From: Uranotaenia lowii
Lineage: Eukaryota > Arthropoda > Insecta > Diptera > Culicidae
Length of the DNA stretch: 64,000 bases
NCBI RefSeq assembly: GCF_029784155.1
Contig: NC_073693.1
Span: 235,790,447 to 235,854,446, forward strand
Direction of reading: 5' to 3'
The notes beneath the pieces were generated by a model, which was given only the letters and a program-made list of their open reading frames with translations, made no database searches and was not told the DNA's origin. A program made the position numbers and the translations under genes. Positions 1-12,731 of this stretch are shown here, piece by piece (the first letter of the stretch is position 1; each line of letters opens with the position of its first letter).

Positions 1-590
1 AAATGGGTTAAGTTTACCCTGCATCACCGCACCATCATCAGTCGTCTGTCTTCAAGTTCATTCGGCAAAACGGGACCAACTTTTCCACACAGCCCCCATG
101 TTCCACCTAAAATGGGTTCGGTATGTACAGCTGCCAGGTGGAAAGTTATGAAAATGCCAACTTCTTGGAAGACAAACATTGCCTCCTTACCTCTAAGGAT
201 TCTGGTTGTGGGATTCCATGACCTAGTCAGCGAGGAAGAAGGGGAATGGATTTGAATTTTTGTCGATCTGTGTGGTCCCAAGAAAGTTTGTTGTTGCCAG
301 CAGCTTTCAGCTGCCAACCTTCTGTCATGGAAACTGGTGGAAAATTGCACAAGTTGTGAATGATAGCAGTAGCAGCAGCGACAGCCAAGCAGCAGTGTCT
401 GCCATTTGTGGAGTGGATTTGCTCATAGTTGTTAGCAAGTACTTTCTTCTGGTTTGAGTTACACTTTCTTTTTATTCTCAACCTGTCTTGGTGCTGTTTG
501 TTCCGATTTTCAAGGTGTTGATGATGGAAAAAATCTAGCTCTGGTTGGTGGAATAAAGTATTCTTCAAACCTGTAAGACATTGGCTGTAA
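1..590. other. GC-richer, apparently single-copy non-coding DNA
   Basis: More balanced base composition than the following kilobases, with a CAG-type run near 366-396. Open frames on both strands overlap each other and none shows a recognisable domain or splice structure. I see no repeat relation to other parts of the window. Regulatory DNA is possible but unproven. Confidence 0.4.
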
Positions 591-604
591 AGTAAGCATT
601 CTAG

Positions 605-690
605 AAGCCAGTGGCCTTGGCTTAGAGGTAATATCATATGTCTTCTAAGCCAGAGGTCATGAGATCGAATCTTGGTCATAGCATTCAAAG
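605..690 (+). repeat. tRNA-like (SINE-type) fragment
   Basis: TGGCTTAGAGG at 618-628 matches the pol III A-box consensus. About 34 bases later, AGATCGAATCT at 662-672 is an 8/11 match to the B box. The intervening sequence has the length of a tRNA D-to-T interval, but no convincing clover leaf was found. It is best read as the head of an old tRNA-derived SINE, of a different family from the pair at 28.8 and 42.8 kb. Confidence 0.4.
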
Positions 691-699
691 TACTTTTTC

Positions 700-1379
700 T
701 GAAGTTGGCGGTTTCAGCATTTAAAGCATGTTAGCTACCACTTTTGGGATTTGTTCACTTGAGTATAGGGTGTCCCATTACGTCGAAGTACGATTTTGAT
801 GAAACCCTGCTCATTTCGGATGAAGTTCAAGCAGCTGATTTCAGCTGTGTGTTGTTGTTTACAGTTCAACTTAAAATTCTGTGTATCATGAGCTCCTGTT
901 TTCATAGTTTTTGTGAATATGAGAAGCATTTCCCAAGAAAGGCGCAAAATTATCGTGCACAAATGTGTTGACTTTCGACGCTTTCAAGTAATCAGTATTA
1001 CACTATTTGAGATGGCCAAAGTGTTGACGAGACGGAAACATTGATTTTTACCGAAAAATTTGGTAAAAAGTCAATGATTTGGTAAGCAAAAAAAAATATT
1101 TTGATCGAAAAGTTTCATATAAATATGTTACCTTTATCATTTATAAGTATTACCTTCAAACAAGGTTGATCAGAATCGTCGGATATGACTAATAAATATT
1201 CTTAAACGGCTCTTATATTGTCTAATCCGAGGGTATTCATGGGAACACTTTCCCAAATAAATAAAAATTAAAAACAAATAGATGGAAAACGGAAGAGAAC
1301 TTATATGAATTCAAACTTGCTCTTCTAAAAGTTTCATGGATAGGAATATTCATGATCCGGTTCAATATTAAGAAGTGGA
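700..1379. other. AT-rich non-coding DNA, nothing recognised
   Basis: No credible ORF. Short overlapping open frames on both strands at about 735-971 are shadows of each other and have no recognisable protein signature. Confidence 0.5.
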
Positions 1380-1695
1380 TAAAGATTCTACATGAAAATC
1401 AGGATTGGACAAAAAATCTGTCGCTGGGATAAGACTTCGGGATTAGGCTTCAAAATCAGGAGACGATCAGATCAAAATTGGAGCTTTGGAAAAGATTCCG
1501 AAGATTGGAAGATGAATGTTCAAGATCAATATACAGGATTGATACACCGGTTCAAGAATCAACATCAAGGTCCAGAATAAAGTTAAAATTTGGATGCATG
1601 ATCCAACATGATTTGGGATCAGCATCCGTTATCAGAATGCATGATTCAAGATCAATATCCAGGATCAGATTAAGATTAAGACAGATATACTTGAA
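1380..1695 (+). repeat. Degenerate GGATCAGGATTC-type repeat cluster 1
   Basis: Dense irregular recurrence of words such as ATCAGGA, GATCAG, AAGATC, GGATCAG and ATCCAGGATC, without a fixed period. The same vocabulary recurs at 6055-6300, 8455-9010 and, on the opposite strand, 15635-16265. Open frames here are low-complexity artefacts. Confidence 0.6.
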
Positions 1696-1699
1696 CCGA

Positions 1700-2658
1700 T
1701 ATACACCACTTACGAGAAAACGGGAGACACGAATAGCGCTGTCTGGCGACAGAAATGAAAGTATTACAATGTGATTTTTTTTCGGAGCTTTGATCAGAGA
1801 TGCCAGGTGTCCTGAGTTTTCAATTGACAATCGCAAAATTGTGGCGTAGCATATCGAAAACGCGGAAGTTAAATGAGTACTCTTGAACAAACATTAATTA
1901 TTAACAGCACAAATTCTTACAATTTTACGAACCCTTAAACATCGTGATTGTAATATTACTATCGATTTAGCGCAAAGTTTAAAAAAAGAAAGAATGAAAA
2001 CGGAATGTTATTAGACTCAAAAACGTTAAGGTCAAACATTTGTAATAAATGACTAATTTATTATGACTTCATAAATACCTAAAAAAAACATTGAATTACG
2101 ACTTTCACGCTACTGCCAGTACAGATTTTAGACTTTTGCATTGAGAATTTCCTCCAGCACTTAACGAGTATTCAAACAAACTTCATATTCTTGATCAAAC
2201 GTTTGCGCCTTTTAGTTTCTTTAAATCGAATTCCATAAAATTTATTTTATCTTTGTCTTCATTTCGAGTTTTTAACAACGATCCGTTACCTACAATATGT
2301 TATACAAAACGGCATATCAAAATTAACGGAAGCTTAAAAAAAATTTAAAAAAAATGGTAAGAGACGAAAATTAAATACAAAGATAAAGTAACACAAAATG
2401 GAAATTCAAAAATGATTAATTCCCGCATGAGCTTTCATTACGTCGTATGAAACAAATTGTAAACAAACTGATTACTGAAGAAAACATACTAAAACTGACA
2501 TAAACTAGTCGCAACTTCTTTCCATTTAGATTTGTTGTAGCCTGGACAACATATTCTATATGTGAAATATAAGTTTGAAAGTTGTTTTGATAACTTTTCC
2601 AGCAGTTTTCTGTGAATTCTTAAGCTCACGCGAGAATTATTAATGAATCATAGTTATT
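1700..2658. other. AT-rich non-coding DNA, nothing recognised
   Basis: A-rich sequence with frequent stops in all frames and no inverted or tandem structure that I could see. Confidence 0.5.
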
Positions 2659-3185
2659 CAGTACCGTTCATAATTGTATAGAAATTGGAAGCAGGCGCAC
2701 TGTTACTTCGACTTTGAACTTCCGTAACTTTTTATTCTGATAATATTTTTCTATCACATCTTCTGCAGAAAATAGATCAAGAATCTCACTATTATATCAC
2801 ATAATTTGAGCTTTCTAAAGTTTGTATAGCGTGAGATACATTTGTTCTATGAAAATCCAACGTTTTAGACTTTTACCATTCCAAGTGCAATATCTCAGAA
2901 ACTACGTTATGTTTTTTATTATTTTTTTTCGGGGTGGTTGTTGAAATATAAAGTTAGCATGTCTGAATTTTTTGAAAAGTTCTATCGATGGGATCAAAAG
3001 TTACGCGAGGTCCAATATTTTAGGCATGAACCTAAAAATACGATTTCTATAGAATATTAGACGAATGTTTCCAATAAATTTTCCAATCATATTTTACATT
3101 CTACAAGCATTAAAAATTTGTGGAAGTTCAAAGCCGAAGTGACAATGCAACGGCTTCCAATTTCTATACAATAATGAACGGTACT
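2659..3185. mobile_element. Foldback MITE, Tc1/mariner-like, internally reduced copy
   Basis: The left end CAGTACCGTTCATAATTGTA at 2659 is mirrored by a right end at about 3122-3185 reading towards GAACGGTACT. The inverted ends match each other for about 60 bp with a few mismatches, and the interior is related to the longer element at 31718-32773. The second arm is mostly missing here. The flanking TA is degraded, so the family's TA target duplication rests on the other copy. Confidence 0.75.
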
Positions 3186-5376
3186 ATCTGTTAATAGTTT
3201 TTTGTGTTGTGCATTATCACTTGTTTTGTAATAGTAGAAATTTAAGCAATAATTAAAATATTTCATTTCAAAAGCCCACAAATGCCATTCAGAAACTGAT
3301 GTGAATTTTTATTTAATTTCATCACATTCCCTGGCGGGAACAGTATTTTTCCTTCTTGCTGATAATAAAATCACATGATTCTTAATGTGCACTCACTTTT
3401 CGTGTTTTTTTGATGTAAATCTGCTGAAATTTTGTTTTCTCCTCAATTATTGTTTCTGTAAAACTTTTTCAGCTTTGATTTTTCATTTGTTTATTTTTTT
3501 TTGTTTTAAGTTCACGTGCACAAATAAATGATGGGAAAACCAGGAAAAAAATATCTCGCAACTATGTAGCACACATTTGTCTCTATTAATAAAAAAAAAA
3601 CAATTTGTGCCCATTCAAAATGTTAGTCTGGAGTTATCAAAATGCTGATCAGGGTGCCGTCCAAACATATTTGCATCACTTTTTTGTTTAGTTTACGTAC
3701 ACTTAAAAAAAAAAATTAAATTCCGCTTATTTGAGAAATGATTTCTTAATTCGCACCACCAGCCTACACTTCTTTCAAGTTTTTCGGAAACTTATAGATA
3801 GATTACAATTCTCTTAGGCATAAATCCAAGTCCATTATCAAGTACATGGATAATAATTGTTAGCCTTTTTTTTTTTAGCGCTGGCACTGCGGAAACGATA
3901 TCTAACGATTTTTTTAAATCAATTCATTATTTATAAAATTTTAAATAGAGATTTTTGTCATGTCATTGCTAGATAAAAGCTCGGTATAATATACTTTGAT
4001 CCAAGATCTGGATTTGATAAATTATCTAATAAAATTCATAGTTTGATAATGATAAAACAGTTTGTTTGAAAATTTTCGAATACTTATGAGAAACATCTAG
4101 CATGAGATAATAGCAATACCATCTTTGAATACTAAACTTCGAAAAAACCTATTTTGGCCAAATTCAAAAGCGAAACCCGTCTACGTAATTTTTTTCTCCT
4201 TAACATTTAGTCAGCAGAAGTTGTGTTAACAGTTAAGCAGTTTTTTTTCTATTTTGACACTTTATGCCGATCCAAATCTATCTTTTGGAATAATCAAATA
4301 AGGAAGGTAATTGAAAGTAATATTCTGCTCCATATTTTGCTCAGAAATATTCTCAAGTATGGAATGGAGATATTTTCTTAAACCCCTTTTTGTTTGTTTG
4401 TTGATTCACCAAAATGTTATGGTGCAAGAATAGAAATAAATAATTTTATTTATTGTAACTGGCATCCCTGATCAAGTCGAGTCCGGAACACACGCTATCC
4501 ACAAGTTCGACGAATTTCTCGAATAAGTGCTTCCATTTAGTGCGCTAGAGGATGCTGATGGTGCCGCCTTCTCATGGTATGAAGAAAATAAGTGTGGTGA
4601 AAATTGGTTTCAATAATATTTGATGAGAATAAGTAGTATAATTCAGATAAAGTATGCTGAATCCATAATAAAAATTAGGCAACGGAGTTCCAGTATTTGG
4701 CATGGCTAGCATAAAAATCAGCGGCGCTTACTAAATCGCCAAATTTTGTGAAAGTTAACGATCGTTTATTCAAATCGCTAGCTAATACGTAGAAATAATC
4801 GATCTCAAATAAAGTGCAAATCGCTAAATGAAAATAACAAATCAGGTATACATTTCTAAAAATTGGTGCTGTAAAATCTTATGATAAAGACAGTTTTGTA
4901 ATTGCTGAATATTTCTACTCAACTCTGTTATTCGACATTGCCTAAATTTGTGTGTTTGGTGGAATGATGGAAGACAAAATATTTGAAACAATTGAAAACA
5001 TTCCATTCAATATTTCATCTTTATCATCAAACAATACAAAGTATTCCATTTCCATTTTCCATAGAAGAAGGCATAAATAAAGCTTTCTACATTTCCGTTG
5101 ACTGGGGTAACTTGCTACCGTTTTCAACTTCGATGACTTCTAAAAAACTTATGTCCACAGATAATCATTCAGCTTATGTATCCAAAGTTTTGTGGTTGAT
5201 GAGACATAAAATTGACGTAGTAAAAAAAATTGGTTTCCTCAGACAGTTTTTATTTCCTAAAATTAATCGATTTTCACCATGCTTAGAAAAAGCAGTAACT
5301 TTCAACAAATTTTGTTTTTAATGACAAATCTAATCACCACTTAGGATAGTTTGTAGTTTTTGAAAAATTTATGATG
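3186..5376. other. AT-rich non-coding DNA
   Basis: Long poly(A)/poly(T) tracts and no convincing coding sequence. A 112-residue open frame at 4983-5321 overlaps one on the other strand and has no recognisable features. Confidence 0.5.
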
Positions 5377-5384
5377 CCATAAAG

Positions 5385-5622
5385 CAGGCATGTAAAACTG
5401 GGGGTTCGCGGGCCGCATGCGGCCCTCGGCCTAGGTCAATGCGGCCCGCGTAGCCCCGTCTTAAATTGTCACAAAAAACACCACTGATTTGTATGTAAAA
5501 TATTACTGCAAAAAAAAAAAAATAAAGCTGAAGGTACCGATTTAACTGATTTTGGCTGCGGCCCTCTACGTCATAGAAAACTTCAATGCGGCCCGCACAC
5601 CTAAACGAGTTTGACATGCCTG
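5385..5622. mobile_element. hAT-type MITE with perfect 8-bp target duplication
   Basis: The element starts CAGGCATGTAAAACT and ends AGTTTGACATGCCTG, a 15-bp inverted repeat with one mismatch. It is flanked by CCATAAAG at 5377-5384 and again at 5623-5630. An 8-bp duplication and CAG...CTG ends are diagnostic of the hAT superfamily. Subterminal GCGGCCC/GGGCCGC words occur on both sides, as transposase-binding repeats often do in hATs. At 238 bp it has no coding capacity. Confidence 0.92.
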
Positions 5623-6054
5623 CCATAAAGGCCATATTGCCTAATAAACAAATTGTAGTAATTTTTTGTTTTGTAAAAGTTATTTCATAATTCTGCATAC
5701 ACTTAAGGGTTAAAAAAAAATTTTATATGCTAAAGGTTTGGATGGATGAAATTTTAATATTAATAAACGCATAATACAAAATGCATATTCCAGTTTATGG
5801 GAACAACATATATGAGGTGTTCTATTGAATAAATACATCAAAAAATATTCAATTAAATAATACCAATGAAAAGTTTGTAGGTGATATCATTATGGCAATC
5901 CGTCAAACTGGATAAAGTTTTCACGACATCGAAAAATGTTGAAATTTCTCCATCTTCTGCTGTTTTTCATCATAGAAAACTAGCGTTCTTTAGTTAGTGG
6001 AACTAAATCTAGAGAAATTTTTTTTGTGCCAGACAATACAAAATTTAATGTTAA

Positions 6055-6305
6055 GGGCCCATGATCGGAATCCGGGATCAGGATCGGACATCAGGATTGA
6101 AAAGCTTGGATTTTGGTCATTGAGACAGATTGAGTTTCCGGAATTCAATAATCGGTTCAGGATTCGAGTTCAGGGTTTAGAATAGAGATCTGGACCCAGA
6201 ATCCAGGATCTGGATTCAAAGTTCACAATAAGCATTCTGGATTCAGGACCATCATCGAGTAGGTACACAGATTTCAGGACTTAGAGATCAGGGTCGTAGA
6301 AAGAA
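6055..6305 (+). repeat. Degenerate GGATCAGGATTC-type repeat cluster 2
   Basis: Repeated GGATCAGGAT, CAGGATTCGAG, AATCCAGGATCTGG and similar words with no fixed period. Shares its vocabulary with the clusters at 1380, 8455 and 15635. Confidence 0.6.
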
Positions 6306-8454
6306 CCGACTCATGGAAGGGTTTTGGTAGCAAAATTTTTCCTATAATTGTTTTTCTTTAAGTATGGTGTTTATTTAAATTTCAAACTTTCGAAAATAAT
6401 TTAAGTATTTAGTGTCCAATTTTTATCAAGAAATTTTGAAAAATAAATAAGGGATTTGATAATTTCATATTAAAGAAAAACTTTATTTATTTACTTTAAT
6501 TAAACAGTAGTAAGCTAATTATTTTTAACCACAAGCAAGACCATTTAAGGTATTGGTAAAAATTTATCAAGTATTGAGAAATAAAAGTAAGAAATAAATT
6601 TTGCGGTTCAAATCCGGTTTTTTTTCTACTCTTTTAAAATCGATTAAAATTTAAGATTTTAGTTTGAATCTTTATTTAAGAAAAAAATAGTTAAATAAAT
6701 AATGTTTAACAAAAAACCATTAAAATATATTCTCAGTTGAATTATATTTTAAAATAAAGTACAAATTCTTTGGCCACAAAAAATCTGTTATCAATAATTT
6801 ATTTCATGATTTATATATATATTTCATTCATATACGTATGTGATTTCTTTTGGTTTGTGTTCCAAACTTCGATTGAATTTCAAATTTTAGTTTTGAATCC
6901 ATAAAAAAAACAATGAAACTGCGTACGCCTGTTATTCGAACCTTTAAAGAATTTATCAAATAGATATTTAAATCTTAATTATAGAACTTTACATCGAGCT
7001 GAGTAAGAACTATTGTTTTTGATACCAAATCTAAGTACTGATTTTTTAACCTGACTTCGAGTTATGAATTCAAAAATTTGAATTTTAGTTCCAGATTATA
7101 ATTCTTACTTATTGTGAGACAAAAGGCGAAATAAGAATCCGAATTTTAACCAGAAATATCTTACTTGAATTTTGAATTTATGGTGTTGTGAAATTTTAGT
7201 TCTATTATTTTTATACTCGAAATTAAACTTGTGAATCTGAATGAAAATTGCGAATGAGGGAACTGTTTCAGATTTTACTATTTTGTATCACCATTATGAA
7301 GCTTCTTAAGTTCCAAATCTACATAAGAATAAAAAGTAAAAATATCAAATCTTTGAAATGGTTTGTAATTTTGAATATTTTCTTTTCATATTCCGAAATT
7401 ATGAAATTCCGATCGGCTGTAATTCCATAAAACGGAGAGTTGATGAGTAGCGCCAACCAAAGTTTTAGGCGACTGTTCATGCGAATGCGAAAGCGAATGC
7501 GAATTCCCAAATGATGAAATTCTTATATAGAAGTTTGAAATGCAAAACCGAGATTCGAGTAAGGTTTTTTCCCCAATGATGATTCAAACTGAAGACATCG
7601 AATTTAATGTTCATAAGAAAATCCTAATCCGGCATTATTCCAACCAATTTTAAATTCCCAAAGCTTTTCAATTATTTTTCCGCAAGTATCCAGGCCGTCC
7701 ATATCTGGGGCCAATATCATAATTATAAGATTAAAATGATGAAAAAGAACACTTGACTTTAATTTATCGAAATACATCAGTCGATTTCAAACCACTTTTG
7801 AAAAAATAATTAACATTTATTATGATGAAATCAACTCGAAAAATGTTAACTACAAAAAATACATTATTTTAATGACTCAATTTAAATTTTTGTTCGATTC
7901 AGAAAATAAAGAGCAAAAACTCAGGCAAAGTCTGAGCGATTTGGCAAGCTTACTAAAATTCGATATTCGGGATGACATTTAAATCAACAAGTTAGAAGTT
8001 TTTGAAAAACTGAAGACGAATTATTGACCTTGGATAAGTTTTCGAGGGTTTGGATTTAGTTCTAGGTAGAGATTGTTACACTTGAATAATTTTTAGTGGT
8101 TCATCAAAATTTGATTAGGAATTTTGATTCTGAGTTTAGAGAAGAACATTTTGCTTGGCATTTTTGGATCCTCATGGGGAAATTTAACCCTGAATACTAC
8201 TCCCGTTCCTTCGGCAATTTAAGAGATTTTTTGGATAGATTCCTAACCCTTGGAAAAATCAATCAGATCGATTTTTTTGAATTTAAAACTACTTTTTCAC
8301 TTTTGACAAAAAGCATCATTTGTGTAAAATTAAAAAAGATTAATCGATCAAAAATCAGCCTGCATGCTTCGATTTTATCATGAATCGAATTAGAGGGACT
8401 AGGATCGTTTGATCGTCAGGAAAAATTTCAATTCAAGTTGAAGGTTTCAGATGC
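6306..8454. other. AT-rich non-coding DNA
   Basis: Mostly A/T homopolymer-rich sequence. A small GCGAATGC-type minisatellite of about four imperfect units sits near 7479-7504. No coding sequence is supported. Confidence 0.5.
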
Positions 8455-9010
8455 TGGAAGAAAGTATTTATATCCAGATCTGGATCAGTATTAGAAGCTA
8501 GGGCCAAAATTTAGATTTAGGATCTGGGATCAAGACCTGAGATCAGAATGCGAAATTAAGATCTGAGGAGATATTACGGATACAGGATTCAATATCCAAG
8601 TTCAGAATCCAGGATTCAGGTTCAGACTTGGTCCTGAATTCGGAATCTTATCTCAGGATCGATTTAAGAATCCGATAACAGGTTTCAGGATTTTGGAAAT
8701 CAAATTGAATCAGAATTCACGACAAATGTTAAAATAAAGGTTAAAATTAAGGTCCGGGAATATGATCCAGGTTAATGATCTGGGTTAGAAAATCCGCGTC
8801 GCAATTTAAATGCGGATTCTGTATGCGAATATGGAATCAGGATCCAGGTTACAGTAGTACCACGATCAGGATTTCGAATTGGGATCACGATTCAGAATCG
8901 GAATCAAGATTGAGTTCAGTATCGCATCCCCCGGTCAAGATCAGGATTGGATTCAAAATCGAGTTTATGTTCCAGAACAGAAACAGTATCAGGCTTCGAA
9001 AAAATGATAC
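8455..9010 (+). repeat. Degenerate GGATCAGGATTC-type repeat cluster 3
   Basis: The longest plus-strand cluster of GGATCAGG, AGATCTGG, CAGGATTC and AGAATCCAGG words, irregularly spaced. The open frame at 8775-9026 is simply translation of this repeat. Confidence 0.6.
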
Positions 9011-10169
9011 AGGATACAAGAAATAAAACAATTTTTTAATTTAAAAGAAAAGCATTTAATTACGAGAGATCTAATTTTTTTTTAACAGCTTTAAAACTTT
9101 TCTGAAACATTATTCTACATCAGGTCTATGAAACTTCTAAGGATTCTGTCTTCACCCTTATGCTCACTAAAAGCATGACATGCAAATGTAAATCTACATT
9201 CTCAATTCCAACAAACAAATACGCTTTAGATTGTAACCGGCTCAATATGTGTAAGTGTGCGAAAGAATATGTTTACTGTTCCTTCGATGGATCACAATGG
9301 AGCGTTTAGGGAGATTTTTCGCTCTTCTTTAGGACTAGGTTTGGACTATCGACGGAATCCTACAAGGCTTCCCTTTGAGTGCCCAACCCCACTCCTTTTT
9401 TTCCTCATCCATGAAGAAACCTTGATCGATTGTTCGAAATAAAATTGATTGCCAGTGACGAAGGGATTGAAATCAATCAAGATTTTCTTTCGGTTCCGTT
9501 CACTCGTCTTTTCTCAATCGGCCGGATGTTTTCCAATTGATTACATATTGTCTCGTTTGGGAGGCCGGCACATTTGAGCGTGAACCGTTTTTTTGTTTGC
9601 GTATTGACAAAGGAGCACATGTCAACGAAGAATTTGATGGCATATGCTTCTTGTTTAGAAAAAAAATATACAAATGAAAGTTCAAGAAAAATCAAAGGAG
9701 ACTTTAAGAAATTTGCATTCCTTTTAATAGGTAGACACAACCATTCCTATTTTTTTTTAAATACTATTATTTTAGATGAGGAGTAAAATCGAAATAAAAC
9801 TGTAACGACACGATCTATCGTCTGAACATGTTTTTCTCGGTCTTGAAAAGTGATTTTAGACGGTCTTTGGGATCATTTTTCCGGCCGAATAATGAGTGCT
9901 TAGACGAACCAGACAAGGAAAATGGTTGATTTAGTTAGTTTTTTTCCTAACAAAAAGATCTCTATTCTTTTTTACAGAGGCGGGTCAGTGAGTTCTTGTG
10001 AAAGAACATTTTTGGGGTAACTTGGTTTAAATAGGCGCTTCCTAATAACGTTATTTAGTAAAAGTGTCAAATTGTTTGAAATTTACAGTTTAATTTTAAA
10101 GAAGAATATCTTCTCTTTTAAAAGTTGATTCTTCTGTTAAAACAATTGCCCCACACTACCCCACACTTT
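9011..10169. other. Non-coding DNA
   Basis: The stretch at about 9480-9640 is somewhat GC-richer and looks single-copy. Open frames on both strands overlap and no domain is recognised. Confidence 0.45.
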
Positions 10170-10480
10170 GATTGATGTATCCGGGAGTGGAGAAAGCCTG
10201 TTCGCATACCGGAATTATTTTCATATTTCGGCCCCTTCAATGTGGTCCGCCTCTTCGGAACTGTATTCGATGGGAAAAAGGATTTAGTTGGAAAGTGGGC
10301 TTTCCGAAAACCAATTTACGACTACATAGAATTGGATTCATTAAATTTCTGACTAGTCTGTCGGTGTGGAGCAGCCAGGAAGGAGAAGCCAGCGAGTGAG
10401 CCAGGGGAGAATGGGGAATGTTTGATTTCATTCCGAATAAATCCGAGTGCGTGCGTTGAATCGGAATGTTGGTCTTACCT
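10170..10480. other. GC-richer single-copy island
   Basis: Balanced composition against AT-rich flanks, with no repeat relation elsewhere in the window and no credible ORF. A candidate conserved non-coding element only by composition. Confidence 0.35.
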
Positions 10481-11666
10481 ATCTATACTGGTGAACATCA
10501 TCCACAGTAAGCGTAGTTCAGTGAAATCAATATTTTGGGGGATGCTAATGTTTATCCATGGTGATACTGGGAGGCATGGGAAAGTGGATTAAATTTTTTA
10601 AATAAAAAAATCTTCTTTAAAAATAATGCGAATAGCGAATGAAAATTCTAGGGCTCCTCTTTACGATCATCTAGTACTTAAACTATTTTCGAGCTCTTCG
10701 TCGATTGCGATTTCATTTGAAGTTATTTTTAAAGCGCCAAATTTTAAACATACAGATCACTAAATAAAGATTAACGTCTCTAAGAAATTTCAATTTCTGA
10801 AATTCCATACAAAGCTTTTTTATAGCCATACTGTCATTTATTAGCTGGTAAAACCATTGCGACGCCTTGCTAAGAAAATTGAGAAATTTGACACCCCATT
10901 GTTTAAGCTACATCAAATACAGCCTTATTATTTTTCTACAGATTTTATGTAATCAATTTATTTTGAAGCAATTTTATCCAACACAACATATTTATGATAT
11001 TTCGTGATCCTGTAATGTGCAAATCAATACTTTATATAGACAAAACAACTAACTTCTAAAACTCAGGGATTATTTTTAACACGAGGACGTCCACTTAACG
11101 CGGGTTATTCTTTGCCAAAAAAATGTGTTTTTTACCCTAAATCTACATAGCCAAAAGCTCAACATTAAAATTTCGAGCTATCACAGATGGGCTACATATT
11201 TTACAAATCGCGAGAAATTTCAATAATCCAATTTCCAGTCATATTTCGGTTGATCTTCAAGACAATAAATTTCTTCTATCATCCTCATTGGTACAAATAC
11301 CGATAATTTCGCATCTTTCAAAATTTTGACCAATTTGTCGAAAAAAACCTTTATCGCACATCACTTGTCCAGAGTTTTTCCGACCAACCTATGCCAGAAT
11401 CAATCAACCTTTTCCGAGGTTTTTTCACGTGTATTTCTAAAGCACTTACAATGTTAAATAAATAAAATAGACCGTGTCCACTTGCTTTCGTGAACAGTTA
11501 CTTTAAACGAAATCAAAATAAAACGGAATAACATAAACTCATACAAATATATAAAACATATGATACTAAAATGAAACAAGGCAAAACAAATTAAAACAAA
11601 ATTAAACCTGTTCAGAAATGATGAAAACATTATGAAACCGGTAAAAAAAATACTTTACTGATTGCT
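10481..11666. other. AT-rich non-coding DNA with an A-rich degenerate tract
   Basis: Nothing recognised up to about 11480. From 11490 to 11625 there is an irregular run of AAAATAAAAC, AAACAAAATT and AACAAGGC-like words, directly before the first copy of the 143-bp-unit repeat. Confidence 0.45.
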
Positions 11667-12731
11667 TGTCGAAATTTGACACGTGAAATCAATTACATGT
11701 ACTTTTAAACTCCCATGTGCAAATTTTCATTATAATCCGATGTATAACCAAGACAATGGAGCTTATTCTAAGAGTCACGAAAATTTCACATCGTTGTGCC
11801 GGCTCCAGAAAACACTCTAGGCTAGAAGTTTTAGCTCTAATGTCCTGTGATCGATTTTTGGAGCTCATTTATACTTACGTTTCTTCGCTGAAAAATTCTG
11901 GAGTCAGGATAAAGAAGTGAAATTTTGTGAGTCACATCACTCGACTTGCAGAATAACCCCCAATATAGCAAAAACAGTGAACAGATAATATGAACGACCA
12001 TTTATGCCGACCCCTGACTCGAGATTTGAAACCTGAAACAATTGAGCGTCCCTCAAAACTTCTATGTGGAAATTTTCATCTCAATAGAATGCATAATAAC
12101 ATTAATATCTTAAAACCATTAAACAGTTTATATGGACGACACCTTTCACAGACCTCTGAACAAAAGTTTGACTCCTGAAATCAATTACTCGTTTTTTGAA
12201 ACTCCCACGTACCAAGTTTCCACCTTAATCCAATGTATTTAAGCTTTAATATCACAAAAATAGTGTTAATATGGACGACCCCTTTGCCCGACCCCTGACC
12301 CTGAATTTGAAACCTGGAGTCGAGTGATCATTTCTCAAAACACTTTTGTGCCAATTTTCATCAAAATGAAATCTATAGTAACGCCAATATCGCAAAAACA
12401 TTTAACAGTTGATATGGACGACCCTTTTTGCCGACTCCTGACACAAAATTCAATACCTGGAATCAATTTCCCATGTCCCAAAAACCCTATGTGCAAATTT
12501 TTATCACGATCCGATGAAAAATAACGTCAATATCGCGAAAACGATATTTGTCTTGTATGGACGACCCCCTTTAGAAGGGGTCATCCAAAAATCTGAAAAC
12601 ATTTTTCATCATTCCTGGTCCTAATGAGTATCCATGCCAAATTTCAGGTCTCTAGCTCGTAAGATGGCTGAGTCTATAGAGGACAAACAAACAAACAAAC
12701 AAACCCACAGAAATTGCTTTTTATATATATA
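11667..12731 (+). repeat. 143-bp-unit repeat element, copy 1 (5' truncated)
   Basis: The anchor TGGACGACC (or a close variant) falls at 11991, 12133, 12272, 12415 and 12558, giving spacings of 142, 139, 143 and 143. Each unit also contains a CCTGAAATCAATTG-like and a TGCAAATTTTCATCCCAATC-like block. The 3' end has a hairpin (GACCCCCTT/AGAAGGGGTC), a conserved CATGCCAAATTTCAG block, a short ACAA run, and TTTTTATATATAT. A 203-bp MITE (11758-11960) interrupts the first unit. The copy lacks the CTAGCTGATCCC head seen in the other two. Confidence 0.85.
11758..11960 (-). mobile_element. 203-bp MITE nested in the 143-bp-unit repeat
   Basis: Interrupts a 143-bp unit and is flanked by CAAT on both sides (11754-11757 and 11961-11964). 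Ends read GGAGCTTATTCT on the left and, reverse-complemented, GGGGTTATTCT on the right. A second copy in the opposite orientation lies at 63193-63398 and shares the whole length at moderate identity. No coding capacity. Superfamily unresolved; a 4-bp duplication is unusual, so the boundary could be off by a base or two. Confidence 0.7.
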
